Assembly (NCBI GenBank): GCA_019358895.1
Contig: JAHHIG010000011.1
Span: forward strand, 1 to 64,000
Direction of reading: 5' to 3'
From: Tildeniella nuda ZEHNDER 1965/U140
GTDB lineage: Bacteria > Cyanobacteriota > Cyanobacteriia > Leptolyngbyales > Leptolyngbyaceae
Length of the DNA: 64,000 nucleotides
Under the pieces are notes generated by a model. The model was not told the DNA's origin and made no database searches. It saw nothing but the letters and a program-made list of their open reading frames with translations. A program made the translations under genes and the position numbers. How positions within the stretch are numbered: the first letter of the stretch is position 1; each line of letters opens with the position of its first letter. Of the stretch, positions 37,459 through 46,232 are shown piece after piece.

Positions 37459-39317
37459 GCTTTACTCCCAACAAAGGTAATTCTGAATTCTGTGCCACGA
37501 TCGCGGTTAAGCTCGATCGTGCCCTCTAATTGGTTGACCAAATCTTTCATTAGTTTTAATCCCAACGAATTGACTTGAGCGAATGCAAAGTCCGCTGGCA
37601 TCCCAATGCCGTTATCACGCACTGTGAGCACGATGGTATGGTTGCCCTGCCGATGCAGCTCGATCGCAATTTCGCCGGGTTGATCAGCAAACGCGTATTT
37701 CAGCGCATTAGAAACTAATTCATTAATGATTAAGCCACAGGGAATTGCCGCATCAATATCGAGCGAAACATCATCAATACACGTTTTAAGCGTAATGGCA
37801 TTGGAGTTGATGTTGTAAGAGCTAAACAGGCTGGCTGCCAGATTTGGCACATAATGGCTCAAGTTAATGTGTGCCAAATCTTCAGAGCGATACAGTTTTT
37901 CATGCACGAGCGCGATCGATTTAATGCGAGTTTGGCTTTCTAGCAAAATGTCGGTTGCCTGTTTGTCTTTCACTCGCCGTTGTTGCAGACGGAGCAAGCT
38001 ATAAACAATCTGCAAATTATTTTTGACTCGGTGATGAATTTCCTTCAGCAGTACATCTTTTTCGCCCAACGAAGCCTGCAACCGCTCTTCTGCCTGACGC
38101 AGCTCCTCCAACTGTTTTGCGGCTGTAATATCGACCGCAACACCCAGAATTTGTTGCGCTGAGCCATCCGGGTTGCGGGCAAACAGCGTTTCCTGGCGTT
38201 GGAAGTAGCGCCACTCGCCATTACGGTGTTTCATCCGCAACTCAGTACCGAGGATCGCGCCATCGCTTGCCGTATTCCAGCGTCTAAGATCTACGTATCT
38301 CTGTAAAAAGTCGTCTGGGTGCATGACGGTTTGCAGGAAGGTGGGCTGCATCGCCTGAATCTCATCCACGGTATAGCCGAGGTGCTCTCCAAGCTCACGA
38401 TTCACGTAGATGCTGTCTTGCTTAGCCAGGTCGAATACATCGATCACGGCTGGGCTAGTGTCAGCGATTTTTTGAGCAAATCGCTGGCTCTCTTGCAGTG
38501 CCGCTTCTGCCTGTTTGAGGTCAGTGATATCGCGCCCGACAGACTGATACTCGACGAACTGACCTTGCTCGTCAAACAACATTCGATTGTTCCACTGCGT
38601 CCAGCGCCGTTGTCCGGCAACCAGAACTCGGTTTTCGTTCGTGGCGATCGGGTGCTCCTGGTTCATTGACTGCAAGGTACGTTCGATCTGTTCATCGTCT
38701 TCCTTAACCACAAAGGGCTTGTAAGAAGTGCCGATCGTGTCCTCTTTCTGCCGTCCAAAGTAACGGCAATAGGCTTCATTCACAAAGGTCAGCGTGCCAT
38801 CTGGTTTGAAGCGGGCGATCAGTTCTGTCTGATCTTCGACGATCGCGCGATAGCGGGCTTCACTGGCTCGAAGGGCGGCTTCAATTTGCTTGCGCTCAGC
38901 AATTTCGCGCTCTAGCTCTCGGTTTGCCGCCTCCAGTTGTGCAGGACTGGGTAAAGAGAGTGCTTTGGGCAACAGCGGTATCAGCTCCAGCGCCGTAATC
39001 AGAGAGATGGTTGCTGTCGCTACTTTGATGGTGCCTGACAACCAGTAGACGGGGTACCAGAGCGTCCAGATTTCCAGAATATGCGTAGTGCCACACGCGA
39101 TGATGAAGGCTCCAAAGAGCAGGAAGATCCAGCTAAAGGGTAAATCTTGCCGTTTGCGGACGAAGTAGAGTAACGCGATCGGAATGGAGTAATAGGCGAT
39201 CGCAATCACCGCGTCTGAAAGGATGTGCAGCGCCACCAATTCAGGCTGCCAAAGGTAGCAGTGCCCATGCGGAATAAACGATCCGGTCGTGAAAAGAGCC
39301 TGGATAGCGTCCAACAT
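37455..39317 (-). CDS. ethylene-receptor-like PAS histidine kinase
   Basis: A 620-residue membrane sensor kinase. The N-terminal three-helix domain (about 30-115) closely follows plant ETR1: Asp35, Tyr42, Ile45 and Pro46 in DAVIAIAYYSIP, and copper ligands Cys74 and His78 in FIIACGTTHILEIW. These residues are needed for ethylene binding in plants. Two PAS domains follow (about 150-285 and 285-405), then a HisKA_2-type kinase with KEIHHRVKNNLQIVYSLLRLQ (about residue 430) and an ATPase domain with NELVSNALKYAF and DNGIGMP. It resembles Synechocystis SynEtr1 (Slr1212). The ATG at 39317 is preferred, because the frame upstream to 39413 runs into an inverted repeat. The downstream partner overlaps by 4 bases. 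Confidence 0.9.
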   Translation of the reverse strand: MLDAIQALFTTGSFIPHGHCYLWQPELVALHILSDAVIAIAYYSIPIALLYFVRKRQDLPFSWIFLLFGAFIIACGTTHILEIWTLWYPVYWLSGTIKVATATISLITALELIPLLPKALSLPSPAQLEAANRELEREIAERKQIEAALRASEARYRAIVEDQTELIARFKPDGTLTFVNEAYCRYFGRQKEDTIGTSYKPFVVKEDDEQIERTLQSMNQEHPIATNENRVLVAGQRRWTQWNNRMLFDEQGQFVEYQSVGRDITDLKQAEAALQESQRFAQKIADTSPAVIDVFDLAKQDSIYVNRELGEHLGYTVDEIQAMQPTFLQTVMHPDDFLQRYVDLRRWNTASDGAILGTELRMKHRNGEWRYFQRQETLFARNPDGSAQQILGVAVDITAAKQLEELRQAEERLQASLGEKDVLLKEIHHRVKNNLQIVYSLLRLQQRRVKDKQATDILLESQTRIKSIALVHEKLYRSEDLAHINLSHYVPNLAASLFSSYNINSNAITLKTCIDDVSLDIDAAIPCGLIINELVSNALKYAFADQPGEIAIELHRQGNHTIVLTVRDNGIGMPADFAFAQVNSLGLKLMKDLVNQLEGTIELNRDRGTEFRITFVGSKA

Positions 39318-39360
39318 TGAAGTAACGTCTGACACAGTTTTTTCCGAGAAAGAGACGGTT

Positions 39361-39485
39361 AGGGGATTGCAAGAAAACAAGATACCAGTGGTTTGGGTTT
39401 CGGCTACGCTCAACCCGCGATGACTGAAGGTTGAGCGCCGTCGAAACCTGGTTCATTGGTCGGTGATTAAACCGCAAAGCCCTTA
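39361..39485. repeat. long inverted repeat, left copy
   Basis: About 122 bases that recur in inverted orientation at 41543-41664, roughly 93 percent identical by eye. The core (GGTTTCGGCTACGCTCAACC ... GGTTGAGCGCCGTCGAAACC) is itself an imperfect 20-bp hairpin. It lies upstream of the ethylene-receptor-like gene and overlaps a longer in-frame extension of it. Confidence 0.9.
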
Positions 39486-39621
39486 CGTCAAGTGATAAAC
39501 CTAAATAAGGACTTGCTAGGTCACTTCTTCTAACCAAAGTAAACCCAAAAGCTTTGAAACAGGAGCCAAATGGCGGTAATTTTCTAGTTATTTAGCGCAA
39601 GACAAATTTTTGTGAACACAA

Positions 39622-39652
39622 CATCCCCGACTTCTTCAAAAGTCGGAGATTT
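39622..39652. repeat. small dispersed hairpin (CCCCGACTTCTT)
   Basis: ATCCCCGACTT and AAGTCGGAGAT arms around a short loop, about 90 bases before the ABC transporter gene. This hairpin type is common between cyanobacterial genes. It may also act as a weak terminator. Confidence 0.6.
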
Positions 39653-39741
39653 TAAGTGAGGCGAATTTGCACATTGATGCAGAGAAGAAAGACGGCTTAC
39701 AATCTTGACGGAAGAGTAGATACGCCAAGCATGAGGCGGTA

Positions 39742-41526
39742 ATGACTTTGGTACAGCAAGCAGAGCTTCGAGAACCGTCATCCATACAGCCCATCTGGCG
39801 CGTGTTGGGCAGTTTGCGCGGCTACGTCTGGACGGCTCTGGGCGCACTGGGCAGCCTGTTACTGCTCACTGTAGCGAGTGCAGTTACGCCTCAACTGTTT
39901 CGCTGGGGCATTGATCAAGGCATTGCGAAGCAGAACCTGTCGATCGTGCTCTCCAGTGCTGGCTGGCTGGTGGTTGCGGCGATCGGTCGTGGTTTGTTCA
40001 ACTTTGGGCAAAGCTATTGGGCTGAAGCCGCCTCTCAAGGTGTTGCCTACGATTTACGCAACACGATTTTTAGTCAGATCCAAAACCTCAGCTTTAGCTA
40101 TCACGACCAGTCGCAAACGTCGCAACTGCTGACTCGCGTGACCAATGATATTGAGCAGATTCGCGCCTTTCTCAGCACCAGTTTAATCCAGGTCATTAAC
40201 TCAATCGTCACGCTGGTGGCGATCGCTGTCATTCTGCTGGTCATGAACTGGAAGCTGGCGTTGATTACGCTGACCGTCGTGCCGATGGCGGGTTTTCTAC
40301 TAGCAAACTTTCTCACTCGCAATGGAGCGCTCTTTAAGCAGGTGCAAGAGCAACTGGGCGACCTCAACGCCATCCTGCAAGAAAATCTGGTGGGCATTCG
40401 CGTCGTGAAAGCGTTTGTGCGCGAGTCTACTGAAACAACGCGCTACACGTCGATGAATGATGCGCTGGTACGGGCAAATATGAAAACCATCCGTGCCATC
40501 CGCAATACGTTTCCGTTCATCTTCTTATTGAGTAATTTGGTCACGCTGGCAGTGTTTGGCTACGGCGGCGCAGAGGTCATTGATGGTCGGTTTTCGGTGG
40601 GCGAACTGGTCGCGTTCAACTCCTATTTGTTGTTGATTTTGCAGCCAATTTTGTTAATTGGCTTTGCGGCACCCGCGATCGCCCAGGCAGTTGCTTCTGC
40701 TGAACGGGTGTATGAAGTGGTGGATGCCAAAGTGGAAATCCGCGATCGACCGAATGCGGTGCCCTTTGAAACCTGCGGCGGCAGACTGACCTTTGAAAAC
40801 GTATCCTTCCGCTATCCCGGTGCTACGACTGAGGCGCTCAAAGGAGTCTCGTTTGAAACCAGACCGAACGAACTTATCGCCGTCTTGGGCATGACGGCAT
40901 CAGGTAAAAGCACCATCATGAACCTGATTCCGCGCTTTTACGATGCCACGACTGGTGCCATTCGCATTGATGGGCGAGACGTGCGCGATTTTACGCTCCA
41001 AAGTCTGCGATCGCGCATCGGTATTGTCTTTCAAGAAACGACATTGTTCTCTGGCACTCTCCGCGAAAACATTGCCTACGCTAAGCCGAATGCCTCCTTA
41101 GAGCAGGTGATCGAAGTTGCCAAAGCCGCTCAAATGCACGACTTCATCATGGGCTTACCCGACGGCTACGAAACGATCGTTGGTGAACGTGGCGTTGGCT
41201 TATCAGGTGGGCAAAAGCAGCGAGTGGCGATCGCCCGTACGCTACTCACTGACTACAGCATCCTGATCCTGGACGATAGCACCTCTGCCGTCGATGCCCA
41301 AACCGCCGCCCAAATTCAAGCCGCCTTAGATGACTTGATGCACCAGCGTACCTGCACTTCATTCGTCGTCGCTCAACGCATCAGCACCGTTCAAAACGCC
41401 GATCGCATTTTTCTGATGGATAAAGGTCGCCTGATGGCACAAGGCACCCACGACGAATTAATGCAGACCAGCCCACTCTATGGCGTGATTTTGGAATCGC
41501 AGGTCAAGCGATCGGTATCTGTGTAG
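39742..41526 (+). CDS. ABC transporter, fused permease and ATPase (exporter type)
   Basis: A 594-residue half-transporter expected to act as a dimer in the plasma membrane. Six membrane helices lie in about 35-320, including LRGYVWTALGALGSLLLLTVASAV and LLILQPILLIGFAAPAIAQAVA. The nucleotide-binding domain (about 350-590) has Walker A GMTASGKST, Q-loop VFQETTLFSG, signature LSGGQKQRVAIARTLL and Walker B ILILDDSTSAVD. Walker A is slightly unusual (Met-Thr-Ala-Ser). The substrate is unknown: lipid, peptide or drug export are all possible. The gene lies between two ~122-bp inverted repeats, a cassette-like arrangement. Confidence 0.92.
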   Translation: MTLVQQAELREPSSIQPIWRVLGSLRGYVWTALGALGSLLLLTVASAVTPQLFRWGIDQGIAKQNLSIVLSSAGWLVVAAIGRGLFNFGQSYWAEAASQGVAYDLRNTIFSQIQNLSFSYHDQSQTSQLLTRVTNDIEQIRAFLSTSLIQVINSIVTLVAIAVILLVMNWKLALITLTVVPMAGFLLANFLTRNGALFKQVQEQLGDLNAILQENLVGIRVVKAFVRESTETTRYTSMNDALVRANMKTIRAIRNTFPFIFLLSNLVTLAVFGYGGAEVIDGRFSVGELVAFNSYLLLILQPILLIGFAAPAIAQAVASAERVYEVVDAKVEIRDRPNAVPFETCGGRLTFENVSFRYPGATTEALKGVSFETRPNELIAVLGMTASGKSTIMNLIPRFYDATTGAIRIDGRDVRDFTLQSLRSRIGIVFQETTLFSGTLRENIAYAKPNASLEQVIEVAKAAQMHDFIMGLPDGYETIVGERGVGLSGGQKQRVAIARTLLTDYSILILDDSTSAVDAQTAAQIQAALDDLMHQRTCTSFVVAQRISTVQNADRIFLMDKGRLMAQGTHDELMQTSPLYGVILESQVKRSVSV

Positions 41527-41542
41527 AGGCGATCGCCTGTTT

Positions 41543-41664
41543 AGGGTTTTGCGGTTTAATCACCGACCCATGACAGGTTTTGACGGCGCTCAACCTTCAG
41601 TCATCGCGGGTTGAGCGTAGCCGAAACCCAAACCACAGGTATCTTATTTTCTTGCAATCCCCTT
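41543..41664. repeat. long inverted repeat, right copy
   Basis: Reverse complement of the repeat at 39361-39485 with a few mismatches and small gaps. It starts 17 bases after the ABC transporter stop. A reading frame in this copy begins with the same residues as the upstream extension of the ethylene-receptor-like gene, only because of the shared repeat. Confidence 0.9.
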
Positions 41665-41760
41665 AAGAGAACTCACTTTGAACCCAACCTGGCTGAACCC
41701 AACCTGGAGCCTCAAACAACATCTTCTCGTGAAGAAACCTGGTTCTGCATAAGCTCTACA

Positions 41761-41794
41761 AAACAGCCCCAGACATCGCTGCCTGGGGCTGTTT
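41761..41794. terminator. bidirectional terminator
   Basis: A perfect 12-bp stem pairs 41761-41772 (AAACAGCCCCAG) with 41783-41794 and a 10-base loop. It lies between the convergent ABC transporter and hypothetical genes; T-runs on both sides fit a two-way terminator. Confidence 0.85.
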
Positions 41795-41811
41795 ATTGAT
41801 TGAACTAGGCG

Positions 41812-42153
41812 CTAGGCACTACGTCGGATAGGAATCACATTGAGTGCCTTCAACGCTTCAAGCATCTCGTGTTTTTTAAGGTGCTTATTTTTCCCATGTG
41901 CATCACGCCATTTGATGCCTGCCTGCTGGCATTGCTGTCGCAACTGCTCTACTGGCGAGAGCGATCGCTTCGCTGGTGGGACTGGTTCAACAATTCGGGT
42001 CGATGGCGTTGAGATGTGCTTGGATCTGGACTTGGACTTTAACTGAACGGGATGGGTGAACCGCTGATGGGTATACAAAGCAAGCGAACCTGCAACGTAA
42101 CTGAAACTCAACAATTCGATCGCAACCGTCGCCTGGGTCAGTAACTCTTCCAT
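41812..42153 (-). CDS. small hypothetical protein with SAP-like C-terminus
   Basis: A 113-residue protein. Residues about 6-25 form a hydrophobic helix (VAIELLSFSYVAGSLALY), followed by a basic linker (KSKSRSKH). The C-terminal part, LSPVEQLRQQCQQAGIKWRDAHGKNKHLKKHEMLEALKAL, looks like a SAP-type helix-extended-helix motif that often binds nucleic acid. The ATG at 42153 has a good AAGGAA Shine-Dalgarno upstream; a longer frame to 42261 adds unsupported sequence. The role is unknown. Confidence 0.65.
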   Translation of the reverse strand: MEELLTQATVAIELLSFSYVAGSLALYTHQRFTHPVQLKSKSRSKHISTPSTRIVEPVPPAKRSLSPVEQLRQQCQQAGIKWRDAHGKNKHLKKHEMLEALKALNVIPIRRSA

Positions 42154-42435
42154 GATCAAAAATTCCTTTTGTGACCCACCTGCCGCCAACAAATGTAGCG
42201 AAGCTGGGGACAGATGGAGATTTTGAGACAATAGTAGCAGCCTGAGCCAAAAAGGGAGCACTTTTTCTTCAGATTATTGCGGTGATGGAGCAAGACTCCG
42301 TTAGGCTAGAAATGCTGGTTGCTGATTGGACTCTAGACAGTCACTCCAGGCGCTTCAAAAGCCTAAATCTAGAGCGTTTTTTCGCCAACCAGTTGCCCGT
42401 CCCGCAAGCACTAGAACCTTTTTCAACCCCCATTC

Positions 42436-44616
42436 ATGCCTGCACTTACGACCCCATTCATACCGCTTGCTTTTCCCCTTACTGCCGTTGTGGGTCAGGA
42501 AGCCATCAAACTCGCCCTACTGCTGGCAGCCGTCGATCCAGGCTTGGGCGGTGTGGTCATTGCCGGTCGTCGAGGTACTGCCAAATCGGTCATGGCACGG
42601 GCACTTCATGCACTGTTGCCGCCGATCGAAATTGTCGAAGGCTCCCTTAACAGCGATCCACTGCATCCCGAAGAGTGGGACGACGAGACCATTGAAAGGA
42701 TAAAGGATGAAGGCTCAAGGCTAAGTATGGAACCTGTTTTAGACTTTAGCCTTGATATTTTAGCCTTTCCTACAGCAGTGATTCCCGCGCCCTTTGTACA
42801 AATTCCTCTGGGCATTACAGAAGATCGGCTGTTGGGTTCAGTGGATGTCACCCAGTCAATTAAGCGGGGCGAGACGGTATTTCAGCCCGGACTGCTGGCA
42901 GAAGCGCATCGAGGCGTACTTTACATTGACGAAATCAATCTACTGGATGACCAGGCGGCAAATTTACTGCTGTCGGTGCTGACGGATGGACGGAACCAGA
43001 TCGAGCGCGAAGGCATTAGCTTTCAGCATCCCTGCAAACCGCTGCTGGTAGCTACCTACAATCCAGAAGAAGGAGACTTGCGCGAACATCTACTAGACCG
43101 GATTGCGATCGCCCTTTCTGCTGACATGGTGCTGGGTTTAGACGATCGTGTACTTGCGGTCGAGCAAGCCACTCGTTACACCGACTCACCACAGACGTTT
43201 TTGACTCAATACACCGACGACATCGACTCGCTCAAGACTCAAATTGTGCTGGCGCGAGAATGGCTCAGAGACGTGCAGATCACCTCCGAGCAAGTGGGTT
43301 ATCTGGTGAATGAAGCAATTCGTGGCGGTGTGATGGGGCATCGAGCCGAACTATTTGCCGTGCGCGTTGCCAAAGCTCATGCTGCGTTAGATGGTCGTAC
43401 AGACGTAACCGCAGACGATTTACGACGTGCCGTTGAATTGGTCATCGTGCCGCGATCGACCATTATACAAACGCCTCCTGAAGCACCGCCGCCGCCGCCC
43501 CCCCCCCCTCAGAGCCAGCAGGAACCAGAAGACGAGACAGAGCAGGAGCAGGACGATCGCGACGACGATGATCAGGATCAAGACAAGCCAGAACCAGAAA
43601 CACCCGCTATTCCTGAAGAATTCATCTTCGATCCCGAAGGCGTAATCCTCGATCCGTCCGTCCTCTACTTTGCCCAGTCAGCAACCCGACAGGGCAAATC
43701 CGGTAGCCGTGCCATTATCTTCTCGGACGATCGCGGTCGCTATGTCAAACCCATGCTACCCAAAGGAAAGGCACGCCGCATCGCTGTTGATGCCACACTG
43801 AGAGCTGCGGCTCCCTATCAGAAAGGGCGACGGGCGAGGAGAGAGGAGTCAGCGGTCAGCGGTCAGCAGTCAGCAGTCAGCAGTCAGCTTGCATCCAACT
43901 CGACATCCTACTCGCCACTCGCCACTCCCTACTCCCCACTCCCATCCCCTCCCCCCAAACGCGTCTTCGTCGAGCAAGCAGACATTCGTGCCAAACGCTT
44001 AGCGCGCAAAGCCGGAGCGCTCGTTGTCTTCGTTGTGGATGCGTCTGGCTCGATGGCGCTCAACCGGATGCAGTCAGCAAAGGGTGCCGTGCTGAGGCTG
44101 CTGACTGAGGCATACCAGAACCGCGATCAGGTCGCGTTGATTCCGTTTCGGGGCGAACAGGCAGAGATTTTGCTGCCGCCCACCCGCTCGATCGAAGCTG
44201 CAAAACGACGACTCGATCGCATGCCCTGCGGAGGCGGTTCACCCTTGGCACACGGGCTAACTCAGGCAGTACGAGTGGGCATGAACGCCAGACAGTCGGG
44301 CGATATCGGGCAAGTGGTGGTGGTTGCCATTACTGATGGTCGCGGGAATGTACCGCTGGCACGATCGCTCGGTGAGACCATTCCACCCGATGAAAAGCCT
44401 GACATCAAAGCCGAACTGCTCGACATTGCTGCCAAAATTCGCGCTCTTGGCATTCAGCTACTCGTTATTGACACCGAAAACAAATTTATTTCCACTGGTT
44501 TTGCCAAGGAACTGGCGCAGCAAGCAGGCGGCAAATATTACCATCTACCAAAAGCCAACGATCAGGCGATCGCAGCAATGGCGCGAGGGGCGATGCGTGA
44601 TATGACTCGTTCTTAA
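42436..44616 (+). CDS. chlD: magnesium chelatase subunit ChlD
   Basis: Subunit of the enzyme that inserts Mg into protoporphyrin IX, the first committed step of chlorophyll synthesis, together with ChlI and ChlH. The 726 residues comprise an N-terminal AAA+ domain with a GRRGTAKS loop at 44-51, IDEINLLDD and [10 protein letters not shown] proline run follows (PPPPPPPP near 355) with an acidic linker. The C-terminal integrin-I domain has MIDAS motif DASGSM and [11 protein letters not shown]. ChlD proteins are usually about 670-680 residues; the extra length is explained by two tracts that read like intergenic repeats (residues about 88-112 and 468-505). Confidence 0.95.
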   Translation: MPALTTPFIPLAFPLTAVVGQEAIKLALLLAAVDPGLGGVVIAGRRGTAKSVMARALHALLPPIEIVEGSLNSDPLHPEEWDDETIERIKDEGSRLSMEPVLDFSLDILAFPTAVIPAPFVQIPLGITEDRLLGSVDVTQSIKRGETVFQPGLLAEAHRGVLYIDEINLLDDQAANLLLSVLTDGRNQIEREGISFQHPCKPLLVATYNPEEGDLREHLLDRIAIALSADMVLGLDDRVLAVEQATRYTDSPQTFLTQYTDDIDSLKTQIVLAREWLRDVQITSEQVGYLVNEAIRGGVMGHRAELFAVRVAKAHAALDGRTDVTADDLRRAVELVIVPRSTIIQTPPEAPPPPPPPPQSQQEPEDETEQEQDDRDDDDQDQDKPEPETPAIPEEFIFDPEGVILDPSVLYFAQSATRQGKSGSRAIIFSDDRGRYVKPMLPKGKARRIAVDATLRAAAPYQKGRRARREESAVSGQQSAVSSQLASNSTSYSPLATPYSPLPSPPPKRVFVEQADIRAKRLARKAGALVVFVVDASGSMALNRMQSAKGAVLRLLTEAYQNRDQVALIPFRGEQAEILLPPTRSIEAAKRRLDRMPCGGGSPLAHGLTQAVRVGMNARQSGDIGQVVVVAITDGRGNVPLARSLGETIPPDEKPDIKAELLDIAAKIRALGIQLLVIDTENKFISTGFAKELAQQAGGKYYHLPKANDQAIAAMARGAMRDMTRS
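42700..42772. repeat. repeat-like tract inside chlD (first)
   Basis: An in-frame segment coding residues about 88-112 reads AAAGGATAAAGGATGAAGGCTC... and ends TTTTAGCC. It resembles the GGCTAAAGGATGAAG repeats at 32.28 and 58.20 kb. It falls between the LHPEEWDD and [17 protein letters not shown] motifs, where other ChlD proteins have a shorter variable loop. Confidence 0.65.
43846..43955. repeat. heptamer cassette inside chlD (second)
   Basis: In frame within chlD: GTCAGCG/GTCAGCA units (about 43853-43893), then a linker (CATCCAACTCGACATCCTACTC), then CGCCACT/CTCCCTA/CTCCCCA units to about 43952. The residues encoded are [23 protein letters not shown] followed by SPLP-type repeats. The layout mirrors the intergenic cassettes at 50.47 and 53.19 kb. 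Confidence 0.9.
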
Positions 44617-44799
44617 GAGCGGTCAGCGGTCAGCGGTCAACGCAGGATTGAAAGCTGAAAGCTGACGGCTGAAAGCTAAGTAGGACTACTCCATACCATG
44701 AACCGTTCTTAAGAGCGGTCAGCGTAGGATTTAAAGCTGAAAGCTGACGGCTGAAAGCTGACCGCTAAAAGCCAAATAGGACGACTCCATACCAGGAAC
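44608..44799. repeat. 96-bp tandem duplication over the chlD stop
   Basis: Copy 1 is 44608-44703 and copy 2 is 44704-44799. Both run from CGTTCTTAAGAGCGGTCAGCG to CTCCATACCA(T/G)GAAC. The unit contains the chlD stop codon, GGTCAGC units and AAAGCTGA units. Copies differ in heptamer number. Confidence 0.9.
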
Positions 44800-44899
44800 A
44801 GGTTCATACCCCAATCCGTCTAAGCTAGACAGGCTTGCGATCGACTTGGGTATACTGAGAAGTCCAAGCCTTCTATCCGTTATCAACCGTTGCAACCCT

Positions 44900-45187
44900 A
44901 TGACGCGCACCCGACTGAAGCAAACCATTTCCGGTTTTCCCGTCCGCAAAACGCAGCGGCGACTGTTAAGCAAAGAATTGGATTTGCTGCTCCTCACAGG
45001 TTGTTCCTGTCTGCTTACCCTGTTGCACCACCCCATTAGTGAAGCCATCCAAGCGCAATCTCCTGCCCGTAATGCGCCCTTAGAAGCATCCACCCAGACA
45101 GGTCAGCAGAACCTCAAGCTGGCTGGTCAGTTTTCGCTCACCATGCCACCCGAACGGAAGAAGGTCAAGGTGGTGAAGGAAGGGTAG
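44900..45187 (+). CDS. small hypothetical protein
   Basis: A 95-residue protein. The N-terminal third is basic (MTRTRLKQTISGFPVRKTQRR), followed by a hydrophobic helix (about 28-43, DLLLLTGCSCLLTLL) and a polar tail ending KVKVVKEG. It may be a single-pass membrane protein or have an unusual signal segment. I do not recognise the family. The ATG at 44900 is chosen because upstream sequence is repeat-derived. It follows chlD by 283 bases. Confidence 0.55.
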   Translation: MTRTRLKQTISGFPVRKTQRRLLSKELDLLLLTGCSCLLTLLHHPISEAIQAQSPARNAPLEASTQTGQQNLKLAGQFSLTMPPERKKVKVVKEG

Positions 45188-45282
45188 GAGAAGGCAGAGG
45201 GCAGAGGGCAAAGGGCAGAAAAAGCTGGATGGTCAAAACAGCTTTAGCAACGTCATAACCGCTTCACTTGTGCCTTTTACCT

Positions 45283-45594
45283 TCATTCCCTCGCTCGATC
45301 GCCGTGTGATGGACAGGGTGGCGCAGAAATCGAGCGATCGAGCCACGCGACGGCTTGCTGAAGTCTGGGTAATGCTTCCTCTGGCTGATCTTTGAGCAAA
45401 AAGACGATCGCGGCGGCGGCTTGCTCATTGGCACGCACCTTGCGGTTGGACTTGAGGCGATGCCAGTCTCGTTCGGCGATCGCAAGTTTTTCCAATAACG
45501 CTTGCGCGAGTTCAGCCGCGCTAAATTGGCTCAGGCTATTGCTAGTAGCGGTAACTGCTGGTGACGACGCTGTGGAAAGGGAGGTATCAGGCAT
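45283..45594 (-). CDS. small conserved hypothetical protein (DUF6439-like)
   Basis: A 103-residue protein. A Ser/Thr/Ala-rich start is followed by LAQALLEKLAIAERDWHRLKSNRKVRANEQAAAAIVFLLKDQPEEALPRLQQAVAWLDRSISAPPCPSHG, which I recall from the cyanobacterial DUF6439 family. The part from about 28 to 95 is helical; function is unknown. It diverges from the coiled-coil protein gene, with start codons only 56 bases apart. Confidence 0.7.
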   Translation of the reverse strand: MPDTSLSTASSPAVTATSNSLSQFSAAELAQALLEKLAIAERDWHRLKSNRKVRANEQAAAAIVFLLKDQPEEALPRLQQAVAWLDRSISAPPCPSHGDRARE

Positions 45595-45650
45595 ACGGTT
45601 GCGGCGATCGTGGGCATAATCAAGGGTATCTCTACTCTACTACTGCCGTT

Positions 45651-46100
45651 ATGCCGCTGCCGCCACCATCGCCTGATTCTGCCTCCAATCACGATCATGA
45701 CGTACCGCTGTTGGAAACGTTCGAGCAAGAGTTAGCAGCCGTTGAGCGATCGCTGCATGATCTCAAAGAGCGCTATACGCAGGTGCAGCAGGATGAGCAA
45801 ACGCAGGCACAACTTCAGGAGCGTAAGGAGCAGCTTAAACGGCAAATGCAGCGATCGTCCGCCCCAGACCTCAAAGCCGAGTTAACCCATCTTCAAGCGC
45901 AGATTGACGAACTGGAAGTAAACCTGGAAAGTAAACTATTTTCCTGGGGCAGTCTGCGGGAACCATTTTGGCAAATAGTTCGTTTCGGTGGGTTAGGCAT
46001 TGTCATTGGTTGGTCGATCGCCTTTACCGTGTTGCAAAGCCCCAATCCATCGCCTCGCCCTCCGGTTCCTGCACCCGGATCGCCTCAGCTAGAAAGGTAG
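45651..46100 (+). CDS. coiled-coil membrane protein, hypothetical
   Basis: A 149-residue protein. Pro-rich residues 1-12 are followed by a long coiled coil (about 22-95: FEQELAAVERSLHDLKERYTQVQQDEQTQAQLQERKEQLKRQMQ...). A membrane helix (about 112-130, FGGLGIVIGWSIAFTVL) and a Pro-rich tail complete it. The arrangement suggests a membrane-anchored scaffold with cytoplasmic coils. No family is recognised. The ATG at 45651 is used; an upstream frame overlaps the divergent gene. Confidence 0.68.
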   Translation: MPLPPPSPDSASNHDHDVPLLETFEQELAAVERSLHDLKERYTQVQQDEQTQAQLQERKEQLKRQMQRSSAPDLKAELTHLQAQIDELEVNLESKLFSWGSLREPFWQIVRFGGLGIVIGWSIAFTVLQSPNPSPRPPVPAPGSPQLER

Positions 46101-46232
46101 GATGAGGTTTTTTCAGCCGTCACTGCTGACATAGCATCAACTCTAGGGGAATGATTGTATTTGGATACGGTGTAAGACTCTCTGTAAAAGAGCAATCGCA
46201 CTTACAAATTCAGGCAAGCCTACTTGAAGCTA

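Noticed and set aside
39318-39413. Longer N-terminus of the ethylene-receptor-like kinase
   Set aside because: It is encoded largely by the inverted repeat, and ETR1-type proteins start close to the first membrane helix, as with the ATG at 39317.
41611-41799. Small frame starting like the extended ethylene-receptor gene
   Set aside because: The shared first residues come from the inverted repeat; the rest is unrelated, and there is no coding support.
45561-45650. Thirty extra N-terminal residues of the coiled-coil protein
   Set aside because: The segment overlaps the start of the divergent gene; the ATG at 45651 is more economical.
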